Shown: one piece after another, positions 17,453 through 25,299 of the stretch
How the letters are laid out: each line of letters starts with the position of its first letter
How positions within the stretch are numbered: the stretch's first letter is position 1
From: Synergistaceae bacterium
GTDB taxonomy: Bacteria; Synergistota; Synergistia; Synergistales; Aminobacteriaceae
Length of the DNA: 56,621 bases
Reading direction: 5' to 3'
Assembly (NCBI GenBank): GCA_017454625.1
Contig: JAFTCP010000022.1
Span: forward strand, 1-56,621
Made by a program: the position numbers and the translations under genes
Notes under the pieces: model-generated
Told to the model about the DNA's origin: nothing
The model's database searches: none
The model's input: the letters and a program-made list of their open reading frames with translations, nothing else

Positions 17453-19579
17453 TTATCTCCTCTTCAAGCTCTTTTGATACATCTCACGGAACCTAATATC
17501 AATCTCGGATTCAACAGGGCTTACGTCAATACTGGCAAGTTCTCGTCGCATTGGCCGCGAGATAATATTACCCTTGATGATATTTCCGTCGTCTCTTTCG
17601 TCATAACCGCTGACATCAGGCATACTAACATCAGGTGAAGAAAACGGCTGAGTAAATCCTGCCGCCCTCATCGTTGCTCCTCTCATCTGCTCAGGGTTCG
17701 TTATAATCGTGGGCGTTAAGAAAATCACAAAGTCAACTTTCTCTTTCTCCTTCGATAACTTCTGGAACAATCCGCCAATCAACGGAATATATGAAATTCC
17801 GGGAACTCGACGCTTAACAGAACGCTCAGTTTCTTTTATCAAGCCGCCCAAAATTATTGTCTCGCCGTCAGCAACGATAACCGAAGTATTGACTTCACGC
17901 TTTGACGTTATCGGTGTTGGAACTCCTGAAGGTGTCATTACGTCCTCCGTCGTCTGCTTAATGTCCATCGCTACGAGATTTCCGCTCCGGATATGAGGCG
18001 TTACGGTTAATGTCAAGCCGGTATCCTTGTAGTCATAATTGCTCTGAACCGCGCTCGTGTTCGATAAGTCAGATGTTGAGCCCTTCATGACCGGAATAAC
18101 CTGGCCGACTTGGAAGGAGCTTTCTTTGTTGTCGAGGCACATTAAACGCGGGACTGATAAGACGTTGACGGCGTTATACTTCTTGAGTAATTCAATCGTA
18201 GCGTACATGAAGGGAACAGGCGAGAACTCCGTAGTCGTGTATAAATTTCCCGCGCGGTCGTAATAATGTTCCTCACGCCTCAAAGAATCGTTGTAAATCG
18301 TCATGAATGTAGAGGGCACTGAACCTTCGCCGAGCGTTCCTGTTCCGCCCAAGAGAAAATCATCCCAGAGTTTTCCACCGATAACTGTCCAGTCTATGCC
18401 GTTGTTCTCAAGATTGCTTACGTTGATTTCCGCGATAAAGCCCCGCAATAAAATTTGTTTAGGTTGAACATCGATTGCATCAAGAATAGGCACGAGCGAG
18501 TCAAACTGTCTCTGTGTTGCCGCGAATATTAAACTGTTAGTCGCGACATCAGGAACAACCGTAGCAGGAAATTTCGCCGCATCAGCACCGAGCATCGTCG
18601 TAGTTGACGCTAAAACTCTTCCGACCTGTTCAGCCGCCGCAGTCGCATCAATATTCTTCAGCCTGTAAATGTGAAAGTCGCCAATCTTCGAGTCAACATC
18701 AAGTTCACGAATTATGCTAGTTGCACGGTCAATCGCACTTCTTGAGCCTACAACGATAACTTTTTTGCTTGGAGCGTCGGCGATCGCGTTCAAGCCTTGA
18801 AGAGGCCCGTTTGACTGAGCTATTGCGTTGAGTTGTGCGGCAACCGTCGTAGGATCAGAATATCGTAAATCGTATGTCCTCGTCATTCTCGCGCTCTGGG
18901 GAGTGTCCATCTTGCGGATTAAATCGACAGCCTTATTTACATCCGTAGAACGTCCTTGAAGCAAAACATCCCGGCCATTTCCAACAGGAAGAACCATTAA
19001 TGCAGGCCCGAAGGATTGTTGTAACGCAGGAACTACGCTCTCAAGAGTAATATAATCAATCGGGACAATGTAAGTTACAGTCTCTTCACCGAAGCCGGGC
19101 CCGGATTTACCGCGCTGAACGTTAGGCGAAGGGCTTGTTCCTCCTTGACGAACGATTGAATAGCTCCCCATATTCTGAAGCGAAAAATTATTCATTTGAA
19201 GCGTCGAAAGCATTATTTCACGAGCTTCGGGAACTGTAACAGGATGAGGCGATATTATCGTAATCTTTGAGTTCACGTTCGGAGGCACAATTATATTTTC
19301 CTGCAAAAGTTCCGACATGAAACGCATATATCTTACGAGGTCTAAATCCTTAAAGTTGAACTGAACAAGCCCAGATCTCCTCATAGTCTGTGCGGCTTCG
19401 ATTAAATTACGTTCTTCCTCTTCGGTCATATCTCCGCCGGTTGTCGGTGTTGATGATGTCTGCGTGCGATTATTATTTTGAGGCTGATTTTGTGCTGCTG
19501 TCCTTCGCACCGCTCCTTCAACACTGGAATTAGCTGCTAATGTAAAAATTAATATCCATGAAATTTTTTTCAGGTTCAA
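17453..19579 (-). CDS. gspD: Type II secretion secretin GspD
   Basis: Outer-membrane secretin that forms the exit channel. 708 residues: an N-terminal signal-like segment, N0 domain around 70-150 (ENIIVPPNVNSKITI), N1-N3 repeats (the TVVPDVATNSLIFAAT block is typical), and the secretin core with VPRLMCLDNKESSFQVGQVIPV and VDFVIFLTPTIITNPEQM. The start is TTG 19579 with a GGGGGATG-type ribosome site. No pilotin gene is visible. The C-terminal tail beyond the secretin domain is about 85 residues and could carry a pilotin-binding segment. Confidence 0.95.
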   Translation of the reverse strand: MNLKKISWILIFTLAANSSVEGAVRRTAAQNQPQNNNRTQTSSTPTTGGDMTEEEERNLIEAAQTMRRSGLVQFNFKDLDLVRYMRFMSELLQENIIVPPNVNSKITIISPHPVTVPEAREIMLSTLQMNNFSLQNMGSYSIVRQGGTSPSPNVQRGKSGPGFGEETVTYIVPIDYITLESVVPALQQSFGPALMVLPVGNGRDVLLQGRSTDVNKAVDLIRKMDTPQSARMTRTYDLRYSDPTTVAAQLNAIAQSNGPLQGLNAIADAPSKKVIVVGSRSAIDRATSIIRELDVDSKIGDFHIYRLKNIDATAAAEQVGRVLASTTTMLGADAAKFPATVVPDVATNSLIFAATQRQFDSLVPILDAIDVQPKQILLRGFIAEINVSNLENNGIDWTVIGGKLWDDFLLGGTGTLGEGSVPSTFMTIYNDSLRREEHYYDRAGNLYTTTEFSPVPFMYATIELLKKYNAVNVLSVPRLMCLDNKESSFQVGQVIPVMKGSTSDLSNTSAVQSNYDYKDTGLTLTVTPHIRSGNLVAMDIKQTTEDVMTPSGVPTPITSKREVNTSVIVADGETIILGGLIKETERSVKRRVPGISYIPLIGGLFQKLSKEKEKVDFVIFLTPTIITNPEQMRGATMRAAGFTQPFSSPDVSMPDVSGYDERDDGNIIKGNIISRPMRRELASIDVSPVESEIDIRFREMYQKSLKRR

Positions 19580-19612
19580 ATTGTCGACATCCCCCGTCCG
19601 TAAAAATGAGTA

Positions 19613-19643
19613 ATTATAATTAGAGATATATACTTAGTGTAAA
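19613..19643 (-). promoter_or_regulatory. Candidate promoter for gspD
   Basis: Read leftward, TTTACA (19643-19638) and a perfect TATAAT (19618-19613) are separated by 19 bases, slightly long. They lie about 34 bases before the gspD start in the only sizeable gap inside this part of the secretion cluster (19580-19661). Confidence 0.4.
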
Positions 19644-19661
19644 TAATACTACAAACGAGAA

Positions 19662-20009
19662 TTATTCAGCAACATAAATTACTGTCGAGCGTCCGCTAGC
19701 TATCGTAATCGTTACCCGTTTGAACTTTAATTCATAATCCTCAACAGTAATTGAACGTTTCTCAGCACGCCATGTAATATTATTTTCGTCGTCAGTTCCA
19801 TTGTCGGACATGTTTTCTTCAACCCGAAAACGAAGCCAGATATTTTGTGCCGCAGATGATAATTCACGTTCAGCCTGAAGTTCGCCAAGAAGTTTATATG
19901 ACATAGCAATTAACTTGAAGCCTGCGGAGATTACAAGCCCGGCAATTGCGACGGACACAAGAACTTCCATTAGTGTAAAACCTTTTCGCTTAATCTTAAC
20001 GCACAACAT
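19662..20009 (-). CDS. gspI: Type II secretion minor pseudopilin GspI
   Basis: Minor pseudopilin of the pseudopilus tip. ATG 20009 gives the leader MLCVKIKRKG before FTLMEVLVSVAIAGLV, with Glu at mature position 5. 115 residues with a small C-terminal globular domain. It overlaps the end of gspC by 14 bases. The assignment as GspI rests on the motif FTLMEVLVS, the size and the remaining pseudopilins being accounted for; GspI versus another minor pseudopilin is not certain. Confidence 0.75.
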   Translation of the reverse strand: MLCVKIKRKGFTLMEVLVSVAIAGLVISAGFKLIAMSYKLLGELQAERELSSAAQNIWLRFRVEENMSDNGTDDENNITWRAEKRSITVEDYELKFKRVTITIASGRSTVIYVAE

Positions 20010-20988
20010 AACGCAACGCCGTATTATTTCCTCCGCGAGTAACTTCAACGTCAAATCTCTCGCTGTTCATGAGTGAGTTAATCGAGTTCGCAATATCTCC
20101 CATGTTCGTAAATGGAATTCCGTTCACTGATTTAATTACATCGCCGCGCTGAACTCCAAGACGCTTTAATATGCTGTCATTCTGTATCCATTGAACTTCG
20201 AGGCCGCCGGCTTTATCATTCGGGCGCATACGTATACGCTTTAACTCGTCAAAGGGATTTTGAACGAGCTGATTAACAATTTCGCTTGGAACTTCGCCTT
20301 CTTGTTCTCCGGGCATTGCGGCTACGATATTTCCAGTTTGTTTAGGTTGTTCGGCTTCTTTCTTGGGTGCTGGCACAGGTTTGGGAGCTTCCTCAACTTT
20401 TTTTGCGACAATTGGCCCGTATGTAATATATTTCTTAATTCGAATTTTCCCGCGTCTAAATTCAGCTTCGTAACTGTTTACGCTGGCAAGTCTGAAACGG
20501 TCTACGTTCTTGCCGATAAGCAAAAGTTTCAATCCGTCCTTATTCTCTATCCATGCTCCAACTCCCGGCAATGTCCCGCGCAAAACTAAATCTTCAAGTT
20601 GAGGTTCAGGCTCCTTAGGCTTTACCTCTTCAACCGGCTTGGGAGCTTCTTCAACAACAGGAGGTTTTTGAGGCGAAATTCTGAACGGGTTAGCTTGTGC
20701 AAAATCTCCAAGCCCGCGATTTACGCCGTTAGTCTCAACATTACCGCGCTGCCCGGAAGTTATCGAGTTCGTAATTCCTCCTGTGCCTGAAAATTTTTCG
20801 AAAGCATAACCAATCCCGACGCTCGCTAAACGTCCAATAACGAGGCCGCATAACAACGGCAGAACTAACAGCCATAACGCATAAATTTTTCCGTTAGCTT
20901 CTTCTTTGTCATGAGTTTTGTTCTTCTCTGTCGTATTTCCCCGTGTAAATTTTATTCTCGTTAAAATATCTCTAAATCTATCAAACAT
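19996..20988 (-). CDS. gspC: Type II secretion protein GspC with PDZ domain
   Basis: Bitopic inner-membrane protein that links the platform to the secretin. 330 residues: cytoplasmic N-terminus, membrane helix around 36-60, a Pro/Glu/Lys linker, a homology region around 130-190 (LRGTLPGVGAWIENKDGLKLLLIG) and a C-terminal PDZ domain around 250-325 with LGVQRGDVIKSVNGIPF. The linkers before and after the homology region contain the same VEEAPKPV element, another internal duplication. GspC of this form replaces an ArgR-like or coiled-coil variant. AAGGGGTGA lies before the start. Confidence 0.88.
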   Translation of the reverse strand: MFDRFRDILTRIKFTRGNTTEKNKTHDKEEANGKIYALWLLVLPLLCGLVIGRLASVGIGYAFEKFSGTGGITNSITSGQRGNVETNGVNRGLGDFAQANPFRISPQKPPVVEEAPKPVEEVKPKEPEPQLEDLVLRGTLPGVGAWIENKDGLKLLLIGKNVDRFRLASVNSYEAEFRRGKIRIKKYITYGPIVAKKVEEAPKPVPAPKKEAEQPKQTGNIVAAMPGEQEGEVPSEIVNQLVQNPFDELKRIRMRPNDKAGGLEVQWIQNDSILKRLGVQRGDVIKSVNGIPFTNMGDIANSINSLMNSERFDVEVTRGGNNTALRYVVR

Positions 20989-21021
20989 AACACAATCACC
21001 CCTTGAAACTTTTTCTCATTT

Positions 21022-21061
21022 ATTCTCACGTATAATTTTGCAGTCTGGTTATTGTGAGAAT
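21022..21061. promoter_or_regulatory. Inverted repeat upstream of gspC
   Basis: ATTCTCAC (21022-21029) and GTGAGAAT (21054-21061) form a perfect 8-bp inverted repeat with a 24-base spacer that contains AT-rich promoter-like sequence. It lies in the gap between gspN and gspC. It could be an operator or a weak hairpin; there is no T run to support a terminator. Confidence 0.3.
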
Positions 21062-21095
21062 ATTTTACCCGCATTAAATGAAGATTAATTGTGTA

Positions 21096-21671
21096 TTAAC
21101 GCTGCAAATACCATGTATCACCGGCACGCATCAAAGGCAGAAAGTTCATCATCATTTCCATATTCGGCAAAAATTCTTCAGGGACATTCAACCTTGCATT
21201 AGCACGGCCAATTTTCATGCTAGCCGTATTAATTGACATGTAACCGTTGATGCCAAATTCCCCGTTTGTTCTGAGCTGGTCAAGCATAATCTCGCTCGGT
21301 CGTGCTATCAACGTAAAACCTCCATCGCCGAAATTTATTACCTGGCCAATTTGAACACTTCCGCCCTTAAAGCTAATCTCAGCGGTCGGCGCTAAATTCA
21401 TGACTGATGCGAGAAATCTCGGTCTTATCGTTACAGAATTGAACGAGATGTTAACCATCCCGCTTAAAGTCAAGTTATGAACTGTGAAGCCGTCCGAAAC
21501 TCCTGAAACATCAGAATAATTTACACGCATTCCCTGACGAGCTAAATATGAATGCGCCGTTGACATCGCGAATTTTCCGACTTCCTGCCACTCCATGAAA
21601 GCATAAAGTGCATAAAGAAAGCCGATTATGAACAACAAAATTTTGAATATATTTATTAATGAACGTTTCAT
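21096..21671 (-). CDS. gspN: GspN-like type II secretion protein
   Basis: 191 residues with one N-terminal membrane helix (about 8-27) and a periplasmic domain rich in beta segments (FTVHNLTLSGMVNISFNSVTIRP, ISFKGGSVQIGQVIN), resembling the AsmA-like fold of GspN. Four bases after gspM and just upstream of gspC, exactly where an N component would be expected. The direct sequence match is weak, so the name rests on size, topology and position. GspN is not essential in all systems. Confidence 0.6.
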   Translation of the reverse strand: MKRSLINIFKILLFIIGFLYALYAFMEWQEVGKFAMSTAHSYLARQGMRVNYSDVSGVSDGFTVHNLTLSGMVNISFNSVTIRPRFLASVMNLAPTAEISFKGGSVQIGQVINFGDGGFTLIARPSEIMLDQLRTNGEFGINGYMSINTASMKIGRANARLNVPEEFLPNMEMMMNFLPLMRAGDTWYLQR

Positions 21672-21675
21672 GATT

Positions 21676-22170
21676 TTAATTCATTGGCCCAATTATCGCC
21701 GATATTGTCAATAATCTTTCACTTCCGGCGGGCAAAGCTCGAAGCTCAACAGCGATAAATCTAACTCCCCGTGAAGCTAATTCCCTCTGCAACTCTTCAA
21801 ACTCCTCAATGTAAAGCCTGTTAATCTCGACTGCCTGATTTCTTCCGTCCGGCGAAATTCTGTTTACTCGACTTCCTAATTGCATTCTCTCTGAGACTTG
21901 AGCAAAGACCGTAGGAACGTCAACATTTCTATTCACATTTGCTGAATTGTTCGCAGGAGCTAAAGTTTTATATTCTTCGGCTAACATTAATAGATTTCGC
22001 CATCTGGTCTGTTGAGAAGTCAAAGTGTTATTGCTCTGAGTTACCCAGTTATTTACGATTGAGACACCTGACCAGACAGCTAAAGTTATTATTACAGCCG
22101 CAAGAAATTTCACGGACCCCGAAGCCTCTCCGCGCAAAACGCTTCTTGCTGAATCAAGACTTATTGCCAT
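21676..22170 (-). CDS. gspM: GspM-like type II secretion protein
   Basis: 164 residues with a single membrane helix near 20-38, then a coiled-coil-like segment (LTSQQTRWRNLLMLAEEYKTL) and a small ferredoxin-like domain. This is the layout of GspM, the partner of GspL in the inner-membrane platform. It starts three bases after the gspL stop and precedes gspN. Primary sequence is poorly conserved in this family, so topology and context carry the assignment. Confidence 0.7.
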   Translation of the reverse strand: MAISLDSARSVLRGEASGSVKFLAAVIITLAVWSGVSIVNNWVTQSNNTLTSQQTRWRNLLMLAEEYKTLAPANNSANVNRNVDVPTVFAQVSERMQLGSRVNRISPDGRNQAVEINRLYIEEFEELQRELASRGVRFIAVELRALPAGSERLLTISAIIGPMN

Positions 22171-22173
22171 AAC

Positions 22174-23448
22174 TTACCACCTCACACGCAAATCAAATCT
22201 ATAGCCAATTCCAGAGACAAATTGAGTATTATCAACTTGGGCTAATCTCGCACGAGTTTCCCAAGCATTACGAAAATTTAATACCGTCGTCATGTCCGGC
22301 GCTACTCCGGTGCAGTCAATTCCTTCTGAATTATAACGGATAACGTCGAGTGTAACGTCAAGGCTTTGGCCGTCCGTGAAAATATCGCCCAAATCAGCAA
22401 GAACATTCTCTAACGGCTTGCCTTCTTGGGTATTGCCGGTTAATGAGGCTATTTTGTCGCGAGCTAATGAAACTGGATTTGCTATTCGGCCCGTATGTTG
22501 AGGATCAAAAACTTGGCGATAATAATTTTCTGAACGCGTTCGGACTTCCTGAATTTGATTTTGCAATTGATACCAGCGTAATAATCCTGCCGTGAGCATA
22601 ATTATCCCGAAGACAAGAAGCCAGCTTGACGCGCGAGTTAATAATTTTACAATACGCTCTAAATCCTTTGCTCCTTCCAAAACTGAGCGGGACAAATTCA
22701 CGTCGTTAATCCAGGAACAAATTTTTACGCTCTCGCTGATAACCTCGTTAAATTCCTCGTCAACTTCATCATCGCCAGAAGCATAAACTACGAAATTTCC
22801 TCCGCGTTCGAGTTCACGGCTTTTGCAATAATTATCATACCAGGCCAATTCTTTTTGTTCGGTCGTGTCGTCAATCAATTTTCTCCAGCGATATAAAACC
22901 GGTTTATTATTCTGCCACAAAAGCGAGCAAACATTTTCTTCGTCAATCCACATTGTTACGCCGGATCCGTCATAATCTTCAAGCTGTGAGATAAACGGTA
23001 ACGGAGCAGGCCAGATTTTCCCGGAATTAGCTTTATCGTAATGACTTGAAGGGATTGCGAGTTCTTCAGGCGAGACATACCAGACTAAACCGTTTGCACC
23101 TCGTCCAGTTTTTGCGAGAGTTACGGGGAAAATTTCAAGCTCACCGGCAGCGGAAAACGGCATAACTTGAAGCCTCAAAGCATCGCGTATCTTCGTGTTG
23201 TTCGAGAATGGGAACGAGAACTCTTCAAGCGATAATGACTTCATAGGAACTAATGTAATTCTTCCGCTTGAACCCTCAGTGAGAATTTTTACGGCTTTGC
23301 GAGTAACTTCCTCTTCGTCGCCGGTGTCCTCGTTCTTGATAACTTGCTTAATCTCTATAATTCTGCGAAATTCAGTATCATCAAAATTGTCTTGCCTTGA
23401 TCTTCCTGGTAAATTAATCTTCAGTGATAATAAATCTTTAAGGCTCAT
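22174..23448 (-). CDS. gspL: GspL-like type II secretion protein
   Basis: 424 residues with a large actin-like cytoplasmic domain (about 1-270), one membrane helix near 278-296 and a short periplasmic domain. This is the GspL layout; GspL docks the GspE ATPase to the membrane. ATG 23448 is preferred because GGGAGG is five bases upstream and the start then overlaps the gspK stop by four bases (ATGA); an in-frame ATG at 23460 would use part of that site as codons. Confidence 0.75.
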   Translation of the reverse strand: MSLKDLLSLKINLPGRSRQDNFDDTEFRRIIEIKQVIKNEDTGDEEEVTRKAVKILTEGSSGRITLVPMKSLSLEEFSFPFSNNTKIRDALRLQVMPFSAAGELEIFPVTLAKTGRGANGLVWYVSPEELAIPSSHYDKANSGKIWPAPLPFISQLEDYDGSGVTMWIDEENVCSLLWQNNKPVLYRWRKLIDDTTEQKELAWYDNYCKSRELERGGNFVVYASGDDEVDEEFNEVISESVKICSWINDVNLSRSVLEGAKDLERIVKLLTRASSWLLVFGIIMLTAGLLRWYQLQNQIQEVRTRSENYYRQVFDPQHTGRIANPVSLARDKIASLTGNTQEGKPLENVLADLGDIFTDGQSLDVTLDVIRYNSEGIDCTGVAPDMTTVLNFRNAWETRARLAQVDNTQFVSGIGYRFDLRVRW

Positions 23449-24677
23449 GCTTCCTCCCATTTAACTATTTGTCTCGTAGTCTTGTCGAATATTATAGTGA
23501 AGGATGTTCCTCCTTCGCCGTCCTCATTGAGGCATTCTATCTTCATCATGCAATAACGGCTCTTGAATGCCGCTATGTTCGTTAATTGCGTCGATGTTTT
23601 TGCGCTCGCGCCGGGTAATTTCGTTAAATCACTCAGTTTCTCGATCGGCTCTTCTATTCTGGCTCTGGCTATTCTGTCGGCTAATCCGTTTTCAAGTCCA
23701 GGCAGTAACTCCATGACATGAACGGGCGCAACATTCAAATTTATTCTTCCCTCGCTGTAAATCGTGCAATAATCGCTTAACCCTAATTTTCCGCCTGAAC
23801 CGTAAAGCAAACTCGGCGTAATATCATTGCTCAGGATTAATAATTCAGAGATGTCATAAGGCCCGCGATTGATAAAATATTCTTCCTCAACGCTTCCAAC
23901 ACGTGCGCGGTTGTTTCTGTCGAGAAAGTCAAGAATGAGATTTTCAAGCCCTCGTTTGTCAAGTTTTTCCCACATATTTTCCCAAGCCTCATTAAGCTCA
24001 CGCCTCAGAGTTGTCCCGTCCGGCAAAAATAAATTTCTCAACGGAATTTTGTCATCAAGCGGCGTAATTTGAATAACCCAAATCCCTAAATCCTCAATCG
24101 GAATAACAAACGGCTTGTACCATCTTTGAAGAGGGCTGTCATAAGAATAATGATTTGAGACTTCGGATAAAATATTCATGACCGAGTTAGTCAGGACATG
24201 AGCCATGCTGCGATTTGTGATATTTATGCTCTCACGCCCCGCGCTCCGAACCTGTGAACGAACAAACCATGAAAAAGCCGTTGCACATGAAATCAACATT
24301 ACACCGAGCATTAATACGCTCACAAGCACAAAGCCTTTATGTCTATTACGAGAAAATGCTCCTGACCTGTGAACAAGAAAGCTGGAGCAAAAACGCCGCA
24401 TCAAGACACGAACGAGCATAAATCCCTTGTGGTCATTATGTGAAAATGAATTAATGCCCGATACTCCTGACCTGCGAACAGAGAAGCCGGAGCAAAAACG
24501 CCGCATTAAGACACAAACGAGCATAAATCCCTTGTGGTCATTATGTGAAAATGAATTAATGCCCGATACTCCTGACTTGCGAACAAAAAAGCCTGAGAAA
24601 AAACGCCGTATATTTACACTAACAAGAAAAAAAGCTCTGCGCTTATTATGGGAAAACAATAAATCTCTCAAGCTCAT
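23445..24677 (-). CDS. gspK: Type II secretion minor pseudopilin GspK with an expanded N-terminus
   Basis: Large minor pseudopilin capping the pseudopilus. The true pseudopilin segment begins at about residue 114 with KG-FVLVSVLMLGVMLISCATAF; downstream are the K-type domains ending with a helix-hairpin region (IARARIEEPIEKLSDLTKLPG). Ahead of it lie three tandem in-frame units of 35, 35 and 30 residues, each of form FxLVxV..RRF...SG..HKG. Mature processing could occur at G50, G85 or G115. If translation starts at ATG 24677 the leader is 115 residues, far longer than usual. No convincing start lies closer to the last site. It overlaps gspJ by 32 bases. Confidence 0.82.
   Translation of the reverse strand: MSLRDLLFSHNKRRAFFLVSVNIRRFFSGFFVRKSGVSGINSFSHNDHKGFMLVCVLMRRFCSGFSVRRSGVSGINSFSHNDHKGFMLVRVLMRRFCSSFLVHRSGAFSRNRHKGFVLVSVLMLGVMLISCATAFSWFVRSQVRSAGRESINITNRSMAHVLTNSVMNILSEVSNHYSYDSPLQRWYKPFVIPIEDLGIWVIQITPLDDKIPLRNLFLPDGTTLRRELNEAWENMWEKLDKRGLENLILDFLDRNNRARVGSVEEEYFINRGPYDISELLILSNDITPSLLYGSGGKLGLSDYCTIYSEGRINLNVAPVHVMELLPGLENGLADRIARARIEEPIEKLSDLTKLPGASAKTSTQLTNIAAFKSRYCMMKIECLNEDGEGGTSFTIIFDKTTRQIVKWEEA
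24327..24626 (-). repeat. Tandem array of gspK 5'-end copies (90 + 105 + 105 bp)
   Basis: Three head-to-tail units at 24327-24416, 24417-24521 and 24522-24626, with a degenerate partial unit from 24627 to about 24677. The two 105-bp units share their first 55 bases exactly and then diverge; the 90-bp unit has lost 15 bases. All lengths are multiples of three, so the gspK frame survives. The high identity of the two long units suggests a recent event. Confidence 0.92.
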
Positions 24678-25299
24678 TTAGTCCCCTTTCATTTTCATTT
24701 TGATTGTAAAAGCTGTTTTCTTCCTTGTTCAACCGGCCAATTTTGATATATATTCCCGCAGGCATCTGACCTCTGTATTCTTTTCGTCTGTCGTCTTTGA
24801 TTGAGCTTGCAGGAATTTCAACGCAGAACTCATTCACTCCCGGCAAAACTAACTGGCCTTCTTCAGGATTAAGACGCTCAACGTTTATTCCATTTGGCAT
24901 TTGTCCGGGAAACATCCAGCGATATAAACCAGGAATAATATTATTATGCATCATTCCTCCCTCTTGAATTTTGTAAACCAGAGTTCCAGACGGCAGATTT
25001 TGAGCGGTCGGCGCGGTACTCATAATCAATAATGCGTCGTCATCATAGCCGCCTAATGCTTCGTGATCTATTACTGTTATAACATTTGATGATAATCTCA
25101 TGGCAGAAGATAAATCCCGAGCTATGAAGTTCATAGTTCGAGATAATGCCGAAATGTCCGCGTATTCAGTCTGTGTTTCAACGACGCGTCTCACAGTAAC
25201 AACTACAGGAGCAAGGGCTAAAGTCGTGAGCATTCCCGTGAGCATCATAGCTACGAGAATTTCTACGAGAGTGAAGCCCCTGCGAAAATTACTTGTCAT
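24646..25299 (-). CDS. gspJ: Type II secretion minor pseudopilin GspJ
   Basis: Minor pseudopilin, 217 residues. The leader is MTSNFRRG before FTLVEILVAMMLTGML, with Glu at mature position 5, followed by ALAPVVVTVRRVVETQ and a globular periplasmic domain. GspJ is chosen because of its size and because gspK follows directly, the usual J-K order. Its start overlaps the end of the upstream O-antigen ligase-like gene by 11 bases, so that gene and the secretion cluster are translated from one message. Confidence 0.82.
   Translation of the reverse strand: MTSNFRRGFTLVEILVAMMLTGMLTTLALAPVVVTVRRVVETQTEYADISALSRTMNFIARDLSSAMRLSSNVITVIDHEALGGYDDDALLIMSTAPTAQNLPSGTLVYKIQEGGMMHNNIIPGLYRWMFPGQMPNGINVERLNPEEGQLVLPGVNEFCVEIPASSIKDDRRKEYRGQMPAGIYIKIGRLNKEENSFYNQNENERGLNELERFIVFP

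Noticed and set aside
24327-24626. Repeat array as a possible CRISPR
   Set aside because: Units abut with no spacers, lengths are multiples of three and the array lies in the gspK frame.
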